Shown piece after piece: positions 8,158-15,232 of a stretch of 15,232 nucleotides of DNA. Every line of letters starts with the position of its first letter. The stretch's first letter is position 1. Position numbers and translations under genes: made by a program. The DNA is from Porticoccaceae bacterium (GTDB lineage Bacteria; Pseudomonadota; Gammaproteobacteria; Pseudomonadales; Porticoccaceae), in contig JAHRWI010000136.1 of the NCBI GenBank assembly GCA_019090225.1, positions 1 through 15,232 on the forward strand. Direction: 5' to 3'. The notes beneath the pieces are model-generated. The model was not told the origin of the DNA and did not search any database. It saw nothing but the letters and a program-made list of their open reading frames with translations.

Positions 8158-9657
8158 ATGGCATTCCCAAAAACTGTACCCTTATTCATCGAAGGTGAAT
8201 GGGTACAAAGCACCAGCACGCAAACCACTCCGGTGATCAACCCGGCCACCCAGGAGGTGCTCTCCCAGGTGCCAGCGGCTACTGACGAGGAGATGGATCG
8301 CGCGATTGCCTCGGCAAAAACCACCTTCCAGACCTGGAAGGAAGTGCCGGTGCCGACGCGGGCACGGATCATGCTCAATTATCAACATCTGCTGAAGCAG
8401 CATCACGACGAAATTGCCGAAATTATCAGCACCGAATTGGGTAAGACCTTTGAAGATGCCAAGGGTGATGTCTGGCGCGGTATCGAAGTGGTCGAACACG
8501 CCGCCAACGTTGCCAGCTTAATGATGGGTGAAACCGTTGAGAACGTTGCGGGCCGTATCGACACCTACTCTTTTGTCCAGCCCATTGGCGTGTGCATGGG
8601 CATTACCCCGTTTAATTTTCCGGCCATGATTCCCCTGTGGATGTTCCCTCTGGCCATCGCCTGCGGCAATACTTTTATCCTCAAGCCTTCAGAGCGTGAC
8701 CCTCTAACGCCGACGCGCTTAGTCGAATTGTTTGAAGAAGCGGGTGCCCCTAAAGGCGTGATGCAGATTATTCATGGTGGTGCCCATCAGGTGGATTATC
8801 TCCTGGAGCATCAGGATATTTGTGCCGGTTCTTTTGTAGGCTCGGTGCCAGTGGGTAAGCATATTTACCAAAAGGGTACCGAGAACCTCAAGCGCATGCA
8901 GTGCATGACCGGTGCTAACAACCACATGGTGGTAATGCCCGACGCTAACAGAAGCCAGGTGGTCAATAATATTATCGGCTCGGCCTTTGGTGCGGCGGGC
9001 CAGCGCTGCATGGCCATCCCCAATGTCATTCTGGTCGGTGATGCCGCTGAATGGGCGGGCGATATTGCTGAGGCCGCAGAAAAAATTCGCCCCGGTGTCT
9101 GGTCAGATAAGGGTGCAGCCTATGGCCCGCAAACCAATACCGCCGCCAAAGAAAAAATTACTGCCGCCATTGCTAAAGCCAAAGAGGAAGGCGCTACCTG
9201 CCTCCTCGACGGCTCCGATTGCGTGGTCGAAGGTTATCCCGATGGCAACTGGATTGGCCCCACCATTTTTACTGATGTCAGCCGCGATATGGCCATATAC
9301 AAAGACGAGGTCTTCGGACCGGTGCTGTGTTTGCTGGCAGTCGATAGCCTCGACGAAGCCATCGCTGCCATCAATGAAGACTTCCGTGGCAACGGTACAT
9401 CTATCTTCACCGCTTCGGGTGGTGCAGCGCGCAAGTATCAGCACGAAATTCTGGTCGGCCAGGTCGGCATCAATGTGCCTATCCCCGTGCCTCTGCCATT
9501 TTTCTCCTTCACCGGCTGGCGAGGTTCCTTCCACGGCGACCTCCATGCCTATGGCAAGCAGGCCGTACGTTTTTATACTGAGACTAAAACCATTACCGCC
9601 CGCTGGTTTGATGATGAAGTTGCGGGTGGGCCGAATATGTCCATTAACTTGAAGTAA
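8158..9657 (+). CDS. mmsA: Methylmalonate-semialdehyde dehydrogenase (CoA-acylating)
   Basis: Converts methylmalonate semialdehyde, NAD+ and CoA to propionyl-CoA and CO2, the last step of distal valine breakdown, in the cytoplasm. The 499 residues match the usual length of this aldehyde dehydrogenase family. Visible motifs are GVCMGITPFNFPAMIPLWM (about 145-163), ILKPSERDPLTP (about 174-185), FVGSVPVGKHIY (about 226-237), GANNHMVVMPDA (about 252-263) and GQRCMA with catalytic C284. It also has the diagnostic tail GINVPIPVPLPFFSFTGWRG followed by KTITARW. The usual general-base glutamate is replaced by asparagine in the GANNH segment, as in the CoA-acylating subgroup. GAGGT lies 5 bases before the ATG. 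It is the first of five same-strand valine genes. Confidence is high because the tail is specific to this subgroup. Confidence 0.96.
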   Translation: MAFPKTVPLFIEGEWVQSTSTQTTPVINPATQEVLSQVPAATDEEMDRAIASAKTTFQTWKEVPVPTRARIMLNYQHLLKQHHDEIAEIISTELGKTFEDAKGDVWRGIEVVEHAANVASLMMGETVENVAGRIDTYSFVQPIGVCMGITPFNFPAMIPLWMFPLAIACGNTFILKPSERDPLTPTRLVELFEEAGAPKGVMQIIHGGAHQVDYLLEHQDICAGSFVGSVPVGKHIYQKGTENLKRMQCMTGANNHMVVMPDANRSQVVNNIIGSAFGAAGQRCMAIPNVILVGDAAEWAGDIAEAAEKIRPGVWSDKGAAYGPQTNTAAKEKITAAIAKAKEEGATCLLDGSDCVVEGYPDGNWIGPTIFTDVSRDMAIYKDEVFGPVLCLLAVDSLDEAIAAINEDFRGNGTSIFTASGGAARKYQHEILVGQVGINVPIPVPLPFFSFTGWRGSFHGDLHAYGKQAVRFYTETKTITARWFDDEVAGGPNMSINLK

Positions 9658-9717
9658 AGAGCCTTGAAATAAGAACGTTTAAATAGCGGTTTATTTTAGA
9701 AGACAGGATGGGTCGTT

Positions 9718-10896
9718 ATGGACTTTAACCTCAGCGACGAGCAGCGCGCCTTTCAGGATGCAGCCCGGGCTTTTGCTCAGGGTGAAATGGCACCTCACGC
9801 CGCCCAATGGGATGAAGAGAAATTCTTCCCTCGGCAGACTATAGCCGCAGCCGGTGAGATGGGCTTTTGCGGTATGTACAGTCCGGAAGCCCAGGGCGGC
9901 ATGGGCATGAGTCGACTCGATGCCTCTATTATTCTTGAAGAATTGGCCGGGGCGTGTAGTTCTACAGCGGCGTTTATCTCCATCCACAACATGGCTACCT
10001 GGATGGCCTGTACCTGGGGCACCGAGGCCATCCATAATGAGTTTTGTGAGCAACTCGCCACCGGACAAAAGCTGGCCTCCTATTGTTTGACCGAACCCAA
10101 TGCGGGCAGTGATGCCGCTTCTATTCGTACCAAAGTTGTTCGTGCGGGCGATAATGATAGCGACGACTACATTCTCAACGGTGGCAAAAGTTTTATCAGC
10201 GGTGCTGGCAGTACCGATGTACTGGTGTTGATGACCCGCACCGGCGACACGGATTCCGGCGCAGCGGGCATCACCGCTTTTGCCGTACCGGCGGATTTGC
10301 CCGGTATCAGTTACGGTAAAAACGAAAGCAAGATGGGTTGGAACAGCCAGCCGACGCGCACTATTAGTTTTGAAGATGTACGCGTACCCGCCCACTACCG
10401 ACTGGGCGAAGAGGGCGAAGGTTTCAAAATCGCTATGAAAGGTCTCGACGGCGGCCGCATTAATATTGCTACCTGTTCTATCGGTGCCGCCCAGACTACG
10501 CTCACCCATGCGCAACAATATATTCAGGAGAGAAAACAGTTCGATAAACCACTGGCTGCTTTCCAGGCGCTACAGTTCAAGCTGGCCGATATGGTCACCG
10601 AGCTGGTCGCCGCCCGACAAATGGTGCGGCTGGCCGCCAGCAAGCTGGATCAGGATGATCCGGATAAAAGCACCTATTGCGCCATGGCCAAACGCTTCGC
10701 CACCGACATCGGCTTTCAGGTTTGTAACGAAGCCCTGCAACTGCACGGTGGCTATGGTTATTTGCGTGAGTACCCCATTGAGCGCTTTTTGCGAGATACC
10801 CGGGTGCATCAAATTTTGGAAGGTACTAACGAAATCATGCGCGTGATTGTTGCACGTCGTATTCTTGAAGAAGGTGCAACGGACGCTATTAGATAA
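9718..10896 (+). CDS. Acyl-CoA dehydrogenase, probably isobutyryl-CoA dehydrogenase
   Basis: FAD-dependent acyl-CoA dehydrogenase of 392 residues, a full-length member of the family. In this setting it most likely oxidises isobutyryl-CoA to methacrylyl-CoA and passes electrons to electron-transfer flavoprotein. Motifs seen are the N-terminal helical DFNLSDEQRAF, YCLTEPNAGSD at 122-132, the FAD-binding KSFISGAGSTD, RKQFDKPLAAFQALQFKLAD, LQLHGGYGYLREYPIERFLRD, and catalytic base E368 in ILEGTNEIMR. Resemblance to the ACAD8 group plus its position between mmsA and the hydratase gives the substrate. A short/branched-chain relative with broader range is the main alternative. AGGA sits 9 bases before the ATG, and the gap after mmsA is 60 bases. 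A long open frame on the opposite strand (9691-10518) is only a shadow. Confidence 0.93.
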   Translation: MDFNLSDEQRAFQDAARAFAQGEMAPHAAQWDEEKFFPRQTIAAAGEMGFCGMYSPEAQGGMGMSRLDASIILEELAGACSSTAAFISIHNMATWMACTWGTEAIHNEFCEQLATGQKLASYCLTEPNAGSDAASIRTKVVRAGDNDSDDYILNGGKSFISGAGSTDVLVLMTRTGDTDSGAAGITAFAVPADLPGISYGKNESKMGWNSQPTRTISFEDVRVPAHYRLGEEGEGFKIAMKGLDGGRINIATCSIGAAQTTLTHAQQYIQERKQFDKPLAAFQALQFKLADMVTELVAARQMVRLAASKLDQDDPDKSTYCAMAKRFATDIGFQVCNEALQLHGGYGYLREYPIERFLRDTRVHQILEGTNEIMRVIVARRILEEGATDAIR

Positions 10897-10945
10897 AAAA
10901 TGAAGATGAAAGAGCAAGGTAAAAGCCATCAATGAGGGGATTAAA

Positions 10946-11722
10946 ATGAGTGAATTATTAAAAGTAGAAAAGCGCGGCTCAGTCGCGATCTTGACCATGA
11001 ACAACCCACCGGCCAATACCTGGACGCCGGACAGCCTGGCCTTTTTAGAGCAGACCATCGACGAGTTAAATGCCGATAAGGACAACTACTCGCTGATTCT
11101 CGCCAGTGAAAGCGAAAAGTTCTACAGCGCTGGTGCCGAACTCACTCGTTTTAATCACGACGACGGTGGCGAAGCCTACGACTTTATTAAAGCCTTCGGT
11201 ATCGCCTTTGGCGCGCTGACCAATTATCAGGGTGTGTCCTTTGCGGCCATTACCGGTTTTGCCATGGGCGGCGGTCTGGAATGCGCCCTGGCTTGTGATA
11301 TTCGTATTGCCGAAGAGCACGCGCGCATGGCCTTACCCGAATGCACCGTGGGTTTATTGCCCGGTGGCTTGGGCACCCAACACCTGCCCTGGTTAATTGG
11401 TGAGGGCTGGGCCAAGCGCATGATTTTGCTGGGCGAGCATGTCAAAGCCGACAAAGCTGAACAAATTGGTCTGGTCCAGGAAGTCGTGCCCACGGGTAAA
11501 GCCCTGGAAAAAGCTCTGGAACTGGCGGCTAAAGTTGACCAGCAAAGCCCCACCTCGGTGCGCATCTGTAAAGCTTTGACCATGTCGGCCCGACATCGCC
11601 CCCTCGACAGTGGTTTCAAGTTCGAGCGAGATGCCTTTATGGATCTGTGGGGATCACAGGATCAAAAAGAAGGCGTCGCAGCCTTTGTTGAGAAGCGCAG
11701 CCCAGAATGGAAAAACGGCTAA
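10946..11722 (+). CDS. Enoyl-CoA hydratase (methacrylyl-CoA step)
   Basis: Crotonase-fold hydratase of 258 residues. By context it adds water to methacrylyl-CoA to give 3-hydroxyisobutyryl-CoA. The oxyanion-hole segments are FYSAGAEL (59-66) and AITGFAMGGGLECAL (101-115). Both acidic residues expected in a hydratase are present: E112 in GGGLECAL and E132 in ALPECTVGLLPGGLGT. This favours hydratase over a non-hydratase crotonase relative. The C-terminal KEGVAAFVEKRSPEW is typical of the family. A strong GAGGGGA ribosome binding site is 5 bases before the ATG, and the gap after the dehydrogenase gene is 49 bases. The substrate is assigned from the operon, since the sequence itself does not separate it from other short-chain enoyl-CoAs. 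Confidence 0.9.
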   Translation: MSELLKVEKRGSVAILTMNNPPANTWTPDSLAFLEQTIDELNADKDNYSLILASESEKFYSAGAELTRFNHDDGGEAYDFIKAFGIAFGALTNYQGVSFAAITGFAMGGGLECALACDIRIAEEHARMALPECTVGLLPGGLGTQHLPWLIGEGWAKRMILLGEHVKADKAEQIGLVQEVVPTGKALEKALELAAKVDQQSPTSVRICKALTMSARHRPLDSGFKFERDAFMDLWGSQDQKEGVAAFVEKRSPEWKNG

Positions 11723-11766
11723 TTCCATCGTCCATCTTTAAATCGATCCCCTGTTAGGAGCTTAGC

Positions 11767-12888
11767 GTGTCAGAGCAGCCCGTACTATTTAGTGAGAAGG
11801 CTTGTGGTGATGGTAAAAAAATCGCCATTGCCACCTTAAATGCAGAGCAATCGCTGAATTCCCTCAGCCTGGAAATGGTTGATTTAATCGCCGCTCAGGC
11901 TGATCAATGGGAGTCCGACGATAGCATTGTTGCTATCTTGCTCGACAGCGCGGGCGACCGGGCCTTCGCCGCAGGCGGCGATATTCGTATGCTCTACGAG
12001 TCCATGGTTGAGTGTGGTGAAAACTACAACGCTTACGCCACCGACTTCTTTTCGCGGGAATACCGGCTTAACCACCGCCTGCATAATTTCCCCAAACCCA
12101 TGATTGCCTGGGGCAATGGCATTGTTATGGGCGGCGGCATGGGTCTGCTCGAAGGCGCTGACTTTCGCGTAGTGACCGAAAGCACCCGCATCGCCATGCC
12201 GGAAGTCACCATCGGTTTATTGCCCGATGTCGGCGGCACCTGGTTTCTCAACCAGGCGCGGGGCAATAGCGGTTTGTTTCTGGCGCTCACTGGCGCGCAG
12301 ATCAACGCCACCGATGCGCTGTATACCGGCCTTGCTGATGTCTTTGTTCCTCATGCTGAAAAGGCCGCCATGCTCGACCAGCTAGCAGCACTGAGTTGGA
12401 CATCAAGCGCAGAAGAAAATCGTGTCCAGATGGGCAAGGTGCTCGATGCCCTGCAAAGCCAGCATCAAAGCCTGCTCCCCGACGCTCAGCTTGAACCCCA
12501 TGTGGAGTGGATTGAAGAAATGACTTCCGGCGCTAGTCTGGAGGAAGTCACCGAAGCAATCACCGCCTACGAAGGTGACAATAAATGGCTGAGCCGAGCA
12601 GTGGGTACCCTTAAGCGAGGTTGCCCGGCATCGGTATTTCTGGCCTATGAGTTAAACAAACGTGGCCGGGGTTTACCCCTGAGTGAATGCCTTAAGCTGG
12701 AATTAGTTGGCACCGTTAATTGCGCGAAATACGGCGTGTTCCGTGAAGGCGTTCGTGCGCAGATCATTGAAAAAGACAATACACCCAACTTTCAGCCCGG
12801 CTCTCTCGCGGAGCTGACTAGTGAAATGCGTGAGCAATACCTCACCTGGCCCTGGGCCGATAGAGCAAACCCGCTGGCAGATCTGTGA
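11767..12888 (+). CDS. 3-hydroxyisobutyryl-CoA hydrolase
   Basis: Hydrolyses 3-hydroxyisobutyryl-CoA to free 3-hydroxyisobutyrate, which avoids build-up of reactive methacrylyl-CoA. It is a 373-residue member of the crotonase superfamily, longer than a hydratase, as expected for this group. Motifs are FAAGGDIRMLYE (67-78), GNGIVMGGGMGLLEGADFRV (116-135) and MPEVTIGLLPDVGGTWF (144-160), with E146 and D154 where the hydrolase acids lie. The C-terminal extension has ECLKLELVG and VFREGVRAQIIEKDNTPNFQP, typical of the hydrolase and absent from hydratases. It starts with GTG, supported by TAGGAG 6 bases upstream. The gap from the hydratase gene is 44 bases, fitting one operon. Confidence 0.93.
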   Translation: MSEQPVLFSEKACGDGKKIAIATLNAEQSLNSLSLEMVDLIAAQADQWESDDSIVAILLDSAGDRAFAAGGDIRMLYESMVECGENYNAYATDFFSREYRLNHRLHNFPKPMIAWGNGIVMGGGMGLLEGADFRVVTESTRIAMPEVTIGLLPDVGGTWFLNQARGNSGLFLALTGAQINATDALYTGLADVFVPHAEKAAMLDQLAALSWTSSAEENRVQMGKVLDALQSQHQSLLPDAQLEPHVEWIEEMTSGASLEEVTEAITAYEGDNKWLSRAVGTLKRGCPASVFLAYELNKRGRGLPLSECLKLELVGTVNCAKYGVFREGVRAQIIEKDNTPNFQPGSLAELTSEMREQYLTWPWADRANPLADL

Positions 12889-12946
12889 TAGCTCGGAGGC
12901 CAGGGTTCTCAAAAAAATAAGCAAGCAAATAGATAAGGATTAAATC

Positions 12947-13840
12947 ATGGCAAAGAAAGTCGCATTTTTTGGTTTAGGCAATATGGGCGGCCCCATGGCG
13001 GCTAATCTTATTAAAGCCGGGTTTGAGGTTTGCGCGTTTGATTTAGTCCCCGCTTCCGTACAAAAAGCCGTCGAAGATGGCTGCACCGCAGCAGCGAATG
13101 AAAAAGAAGCCATCGCCGGTGCCGACTTTGTTATCTCCATGTTGCCTAACGGTGCCATTGCCGAGGCTTTATACATTGATGGTGCAGGCCTGCTCGATCT
13201 GGTCGAACCATCGGCCCTGCTTATAGACTGCTCCACCGTTGCCGCATCCAGTTCTCGTCGCATTGGTGAAGAAGCCAAAAACCGCAATATCCGCGCAATC
13301 GATGCTCCCGTATCTGGTGGCGTCGCCGGAGCCGAAGGCGCAACTCTGGCCTTTATGTGCGGCGGTGAAGCCACCGATGTCGAAGCCGCTAAAGAAGTCC
13401 TCAAGCACATGGGTGCCAATATTTTCCACGCAGGGCCAGCAGGCGCTGGTCAGGTCGCTAAAGCCTGCAATAACATGCTCCTTGCCGTACACATGATCGG
13501 CACCGCCGAAGCTCTGCAACTGGGCGTCGATAACGGTCTCGACCCAAAAGCGCTGTCAGAAATTATGCTCAAAAGCTCCGGCTGCAACTGGTCCCTGGAA
13601 AAGTACAATCCCTACCCCGGTGTCATGGAAGGCGTCCCTGCCAGCCGCGAATACAGCGGCGGTTTTATGGTCAAACTTATGCAAAAAGACCTGGGCCTGG
13701 CGATGGAAGCGGCACTTGCCAGCAAGTCAGCGACACCCATGGGGGCGCTGGCTAATAATTTATACAATCTTTATGCAACTATGAGTGATGAAGATAATGC
13801 GGACCTGGATTTTTCGAGTATTCAGCGCTTCTTTGATTAG
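12947..13840 (+). CDS. mmsB: 3-hydroxyisobutyrate dehydrogenase
   Basis: NAD-dependent dehydrogenase of 297 residues that oxidises 3-hydroxyisobutyrate to methylmalonate semialdehyde, the substrate of the mmsA product. An N-terminal Rossmann fold has FFGLGNMGGPMAANL (8-21). The substrate loop is DAPVSGGVAGAEGATLAFMCGG (119-140, read in two parts). The catalytic lysine is K172 in GQVAKACNNMLLA, with N176 close by, and the C-terminal helix shows MVKLMQKDLGLAMEAA. The length is normal for the beta-hydroxyacid dehydrogenase family. AAGGA sits 7 bases before the ATG and the gap after the hydrolase gene is 58 bases. It closes the five-gene valine set. Substrate choice within the family is made from the operon and overall resemblance. 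Confidence 0.95.
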   Translation: MAKKVAFFGLGNMGGPMAANLIKAGFEVCAFDLVPASVQKAVEDGCTAAANEKEAIAGADFVISMLPNGAIAEALYIDGAGLLDLVEPSALLIDCSTVAASSSRRIGEEAKNRNIRAIDAPVSGGVAGAEGATLAFMCGGEATDVEAAKEVLKHMGANIFHAGPAGAGQVAKACNNMLLAVHMIGTAEALQLGVDNGLDPKALSEIMLKSSGCNWSLEKYNPYPGVMEGVPASREYSGGFMVKLMQKDLGLAMEAALASKSATPMGALANNLYNLYATMSDEDNADLDFSSIQRFFD

Positions 13841-13863
13841 AAAGCTTGGGGAGAGCTGATAAT

Positions 13864-13894
13864 ATCTAATGCGGATGTTGACGCACTGTTAGAT
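13864..13894 (+). repeat. Bulged hairpin between mmsB and the DUF3883 gene
   Basis: ATCTAATGCG (13864-13873) pairs with CGCA (13882-13885) and TTAGAT (13889-13894), leaving a 3-base CTG bulge and an 8-base loop. This gives 10 base pairs. No clean T-run follows, only TTTGGTT, so it could be a weak terminator for the valine operon or a leader structure of the next gene. It ends 14 bases before that gene's ATG. Confidence 0.45.
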
Positions 13895-13908
13895 TTGGTT
13901 GGAAAAAA

Positions 13909-14757
13909 ATGGCTAATAACTGGTCAGAAACTGAAGTAGAGGCCGCAGTTGAAGACTACTTCAATATGCTTCGTCTTGAGTTGGCTGGTCAAAAGTACAA
14001 TAAGAGTCAGCACCGCCGGGCCTTGAAAGAGTGTTTGAATAACCGCTCGGATGGTTCGGTTGAACTGAAGCATCAAAATATCAGCGCCGTCCTGATTGAG
14101 ATGGGCGTACAGTGGATTGACGGATATAAGCCTCGATCAAACTATCAGCGCAAGCTGCTACCTGGCGCAGTAGAAGATTACCTTCGTAATAACCCTAAGT
14201 TGCAAACTCTGTTTAAGGCCGATGCCGAAAAAGTCCCTCCCGTCCCATCAGTCGAAGATTTTCTGGTGGTAATGGAGACTCCGCCAAAATCAGAGGGTAA
14301 TAGAACTCCGACGGTTGGGGATGAAAAGGCTGTCTACAACCCTGGTGGTGTGAACTATCTGGAAAGGGAAGCACAAAACCAATTACTTGGTGAGGCTGGT
14401 GAACAGTTTGTCCTAAATTTTGAACGCGCCAGGTTAATCCACGCGGGCAGACAATCGCTTGCCGATCGAATAGAGCAAGTGTCAGCAACCGTTGGTCCAA
14501 CTGCAGGATTCGATATTCTCTCATTTGAAGAGAATGGCAAAGATCGCTTCATTGAAGCAAAAACAACTAAATATGGGAAAAGTACCCCATTTTACGTGAC
14601 GCCGAACGAATTGAGATTTTCGCGGGACAACGCGACCAGTTATTTTCTATATCGTGTGTTCAAATTTCGGGACGAACCGCGTGTTTTCACTCTACAGGGA
14701 CATCTGCGGGATCAGTGTATTCTCAAGCCTTCCCAGTATTTGGCTAATCCAGCATAA
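13909..14757 (+). CDS. DUF3883-type protein with PD-(D/E)XK-like motif
   Basis: Soluble protein of 282 residues, function unknown. The C-terminal half (about 155-282) matches the DUF3883 (NO VEIN C-terminal) pattern: GEAGEQFVLNFERARL (161-176), then GFDILSFEENGKDRFIEAKTTK (200-221, read in two parts), then TPFYVTPNELRFSR and SYFLYRVF. E165, D202, E216 and K218 give the E...D...ExK layout of restriction-endonuclease-like folds. The N-terminal domain (about 1-105) has ETEVEAAVEDYFNMLRLELA, NKSQHRRALKECLNNRSDGS and ELKHQNISAVLIEMG. It looks like a separate, probably helical, recognition domain, joined by a Pro-rich linker near 108-135. An in-frame stop at 13879 and no other start codon fix the ATG; the ribosome site is weak (GGA 5 bases upstream). 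Nuclease activity is an inference from the fold, and a defence or DNA-processing role is possible. It is unrelated to the valine genes. Confidence 0.8.
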   Translation: MANNWSETEVEAAVEDYFNMLRLELAGQKYNKSQHRRALKECLNNRSDGSVELKHQNISAVLIEMGVQWIDGYKPRSNYQRKLLPGAVEDYLRNNPKLQTLFKADAEKVPPVPSVEDFLVVMETPPKSEGNRTPTVGDEKAVYNPGGVNYLEREAQNQLLGEAGEQFVLNFERARLIHAGRQSLADRIEQVSATVGPTAGFDILSFEENGKDRFIEAKTTKYGKSTPFYVTPNELRFSRDNATSYFLYRVFKFRDEPRVFTLQGHLRDQCILKPSQYLANPA

Positions 14758-14762
14758 CAACT

Positions 14763-14792
14763 AAAAATAAATAAAAAGGGCCTCGCCCCCTT
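14763..14792 (-). terminator. Intrinsic terminator for the - strand gene
   Basis: On the - strand, AAGGG (14792-14788) pairs with CCCTT (14780-14776) across a 7-base loop and is followed by a T-rich run of three, three and five Ts broken by single As. The T-run exists only on the - strand, so it serves the small convergent gene. It lies just past the stop of the DUF3883 gene, whose own terminator is not evident. Confidence 0.7.
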
Positions 14793-14878
14793 ACCCCGAT
14801 ACTGACAAGCTTATACTTCCTTTCTTCCGCAGATGTAAGCGCCCGATTTTAACGCTGCGCATGCTAGGAATTGTTTGG

Positions 14879-15172
14879 TCAGACAACCACATCTTCGTCT
14901 TGGGTAGAAAGGTCGCTTGGGGCATACTTGGATTTAATATACTCTATTAACAACAGCGCATTTTCGTTTTTGCCCTGGTATATTTCGTTAGCTTTGTCTA
15001 GCAGAGATTGTAGAACCTCAAAAGAAAGTTGGATCTTACCCACAGCAATCCCCATCAAAAGGTCTACTGCTGAGTTGGAGTTTTCCGAGGCGTCGTCTTC
15101 AATAAGCGTTTCTAGTATATTAGAAAACTCCGTACTCAAATCAGTCGAACTCCGATAATCTAATTCCCTCAT
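14879..15172 (-). CDS. Small acidic hypothetical protein
   Basis: Not recognised. From the ATG at 15172 it has 97 residues, is rich in Asp and Glu, and reads as mostly helical (STEFSNILETLIEDD, IQLSFEVLQSLLDKANEIY, ENALLLIEYIKSKYAP), with an acidic tail DLSTQDEDVVV. It has no signal peptide or clear membrane segment. CTCTCC at 15181-15186 reads GGAGAG on the - strand, 8 bases before this ATG, which supports the start. However, the frame stays open through a TTG at 15205 to the window edge, so the gene may be longer and only its C-terminal part seen. The intrinsic terminator downstream supports a real - strand gene over the overlapping + strand frame at 14871-15158. It is convergent with the DUF3883 gene. 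Confidence 0.6.
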   Translation of the reverse strand: MRELDYRSSTDLSTEFSNILETLIEDDASENSNSAVDLLMGIAVGKIQLSFEVLQSLLDKANEIYQGKNENALLLIEYIKSKYAPSDLSTQDEDVVV

Positions 15173-15232
15173 ATTAGCGGCTCTCCAAAGGCAGCTTTGA
15201 AGCAAGCTATCAGTAAAGCGCGTGAAATTATC

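Noticed and set aside
8076..8201. Short frame overlapping the mmsA start as a possible valine leader peptide
   Set aside because: No ribosome binding site, no run of valine codons, and no terminator/antiterminator pair next to it.
8987..9652. 221-codon + strand frame inside mmsA
   Set aside because: An out-of-frame shadow of mmsA with a low-complexity Pro/Ser-rich translation and no family features.
9691..10518. 275-codon open frame on the - strand
   Set aside because: It is antisense to the acyl-CoA dehydrogenase, which has full family motifs; such long shadows are common opposite G/C-rich codons.
14871..15158. 95-codon + strand frame
   Set aside because: It starts at a TTG 3 bases after a poor ribosome site and has a Ser-rich, non-family-like translation; the - strand frame with a terminator explains this stretch better.

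Overview
The window reads as chromosomal DNA of a gammaproteobacterium, probably marine and heterotrophic. The clues are a TonB-dependent receptor, cyclic-di-GMP and hybrid-kinase signalling genes, and a compact valine catabolism operon. This placement rests on gene content and protein style only, and the genus cannot be fixed. Nearly all of the DNA is coding, and every gene lies on the + strand except a small one at the right edge.

Positions 63-7948 form a signalling block. First comes a response regulator with receiver, PAS, GGDEF and EAL domains (TTG start). It is followed by a TonB-dependent outer-membrane receptor, a periplasmic YfiR-like (DUF4154) protein, and a large membrane hybrid histidine kinase. 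The kinase overlaps the YfiR-like gene by 4 bases. Its periplasmic part looks like CHASE8, the sensor type found in the diguanylate cyclase YfiN, and it carries two receivers and an HPt domain but no output domain. The simplest reading is an outer-membrane-to-cytoplasm relay: receptor or cargo, then the YfiR-like protein, then the CHASE8 kinase, then phosphorelay. The adjacent REC-PAS-GGDEF-EAL protein would be a plausible final acceptor that changes c-di-GMP. The wiring is inferred; the domains are seen.

Positions 7949-8157 are a 209-base gap with a perfect 10-bp inverted repeat. Positions 8158-13840 hold five genes that cover the route from isobutyryl-CoA to propionyl-CoA: methylmalonate-semialdehyde dehydrogenase (mmsA), isobutyryl-CoA-type acyl-CoA dehydrogenase, enoyl-CoA hydratase, 3-hydroxyisobutyryl-CoA hydrolase and 3-hydroxyisobutyrate dehydrogenase (mmsB). 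Gaps are 44-60 bases and each gene has its own ribosome binding site, so this looks like one operon. No regulator gene is present in the window.

Positions 13841-15232 look like the start of an accessory region. A bulged hairpin precedes a DUF3883-type protein with a PD-(D/E)XK-like GFD...EAK motif and a separate N-terminal domain. A small acidic protein is encoded convergently on the - strand and ends at an intrinsic terminator. This end is the least described part of the window. No tRNA, rRNA, CRISPR array or insertion sequence was seen.
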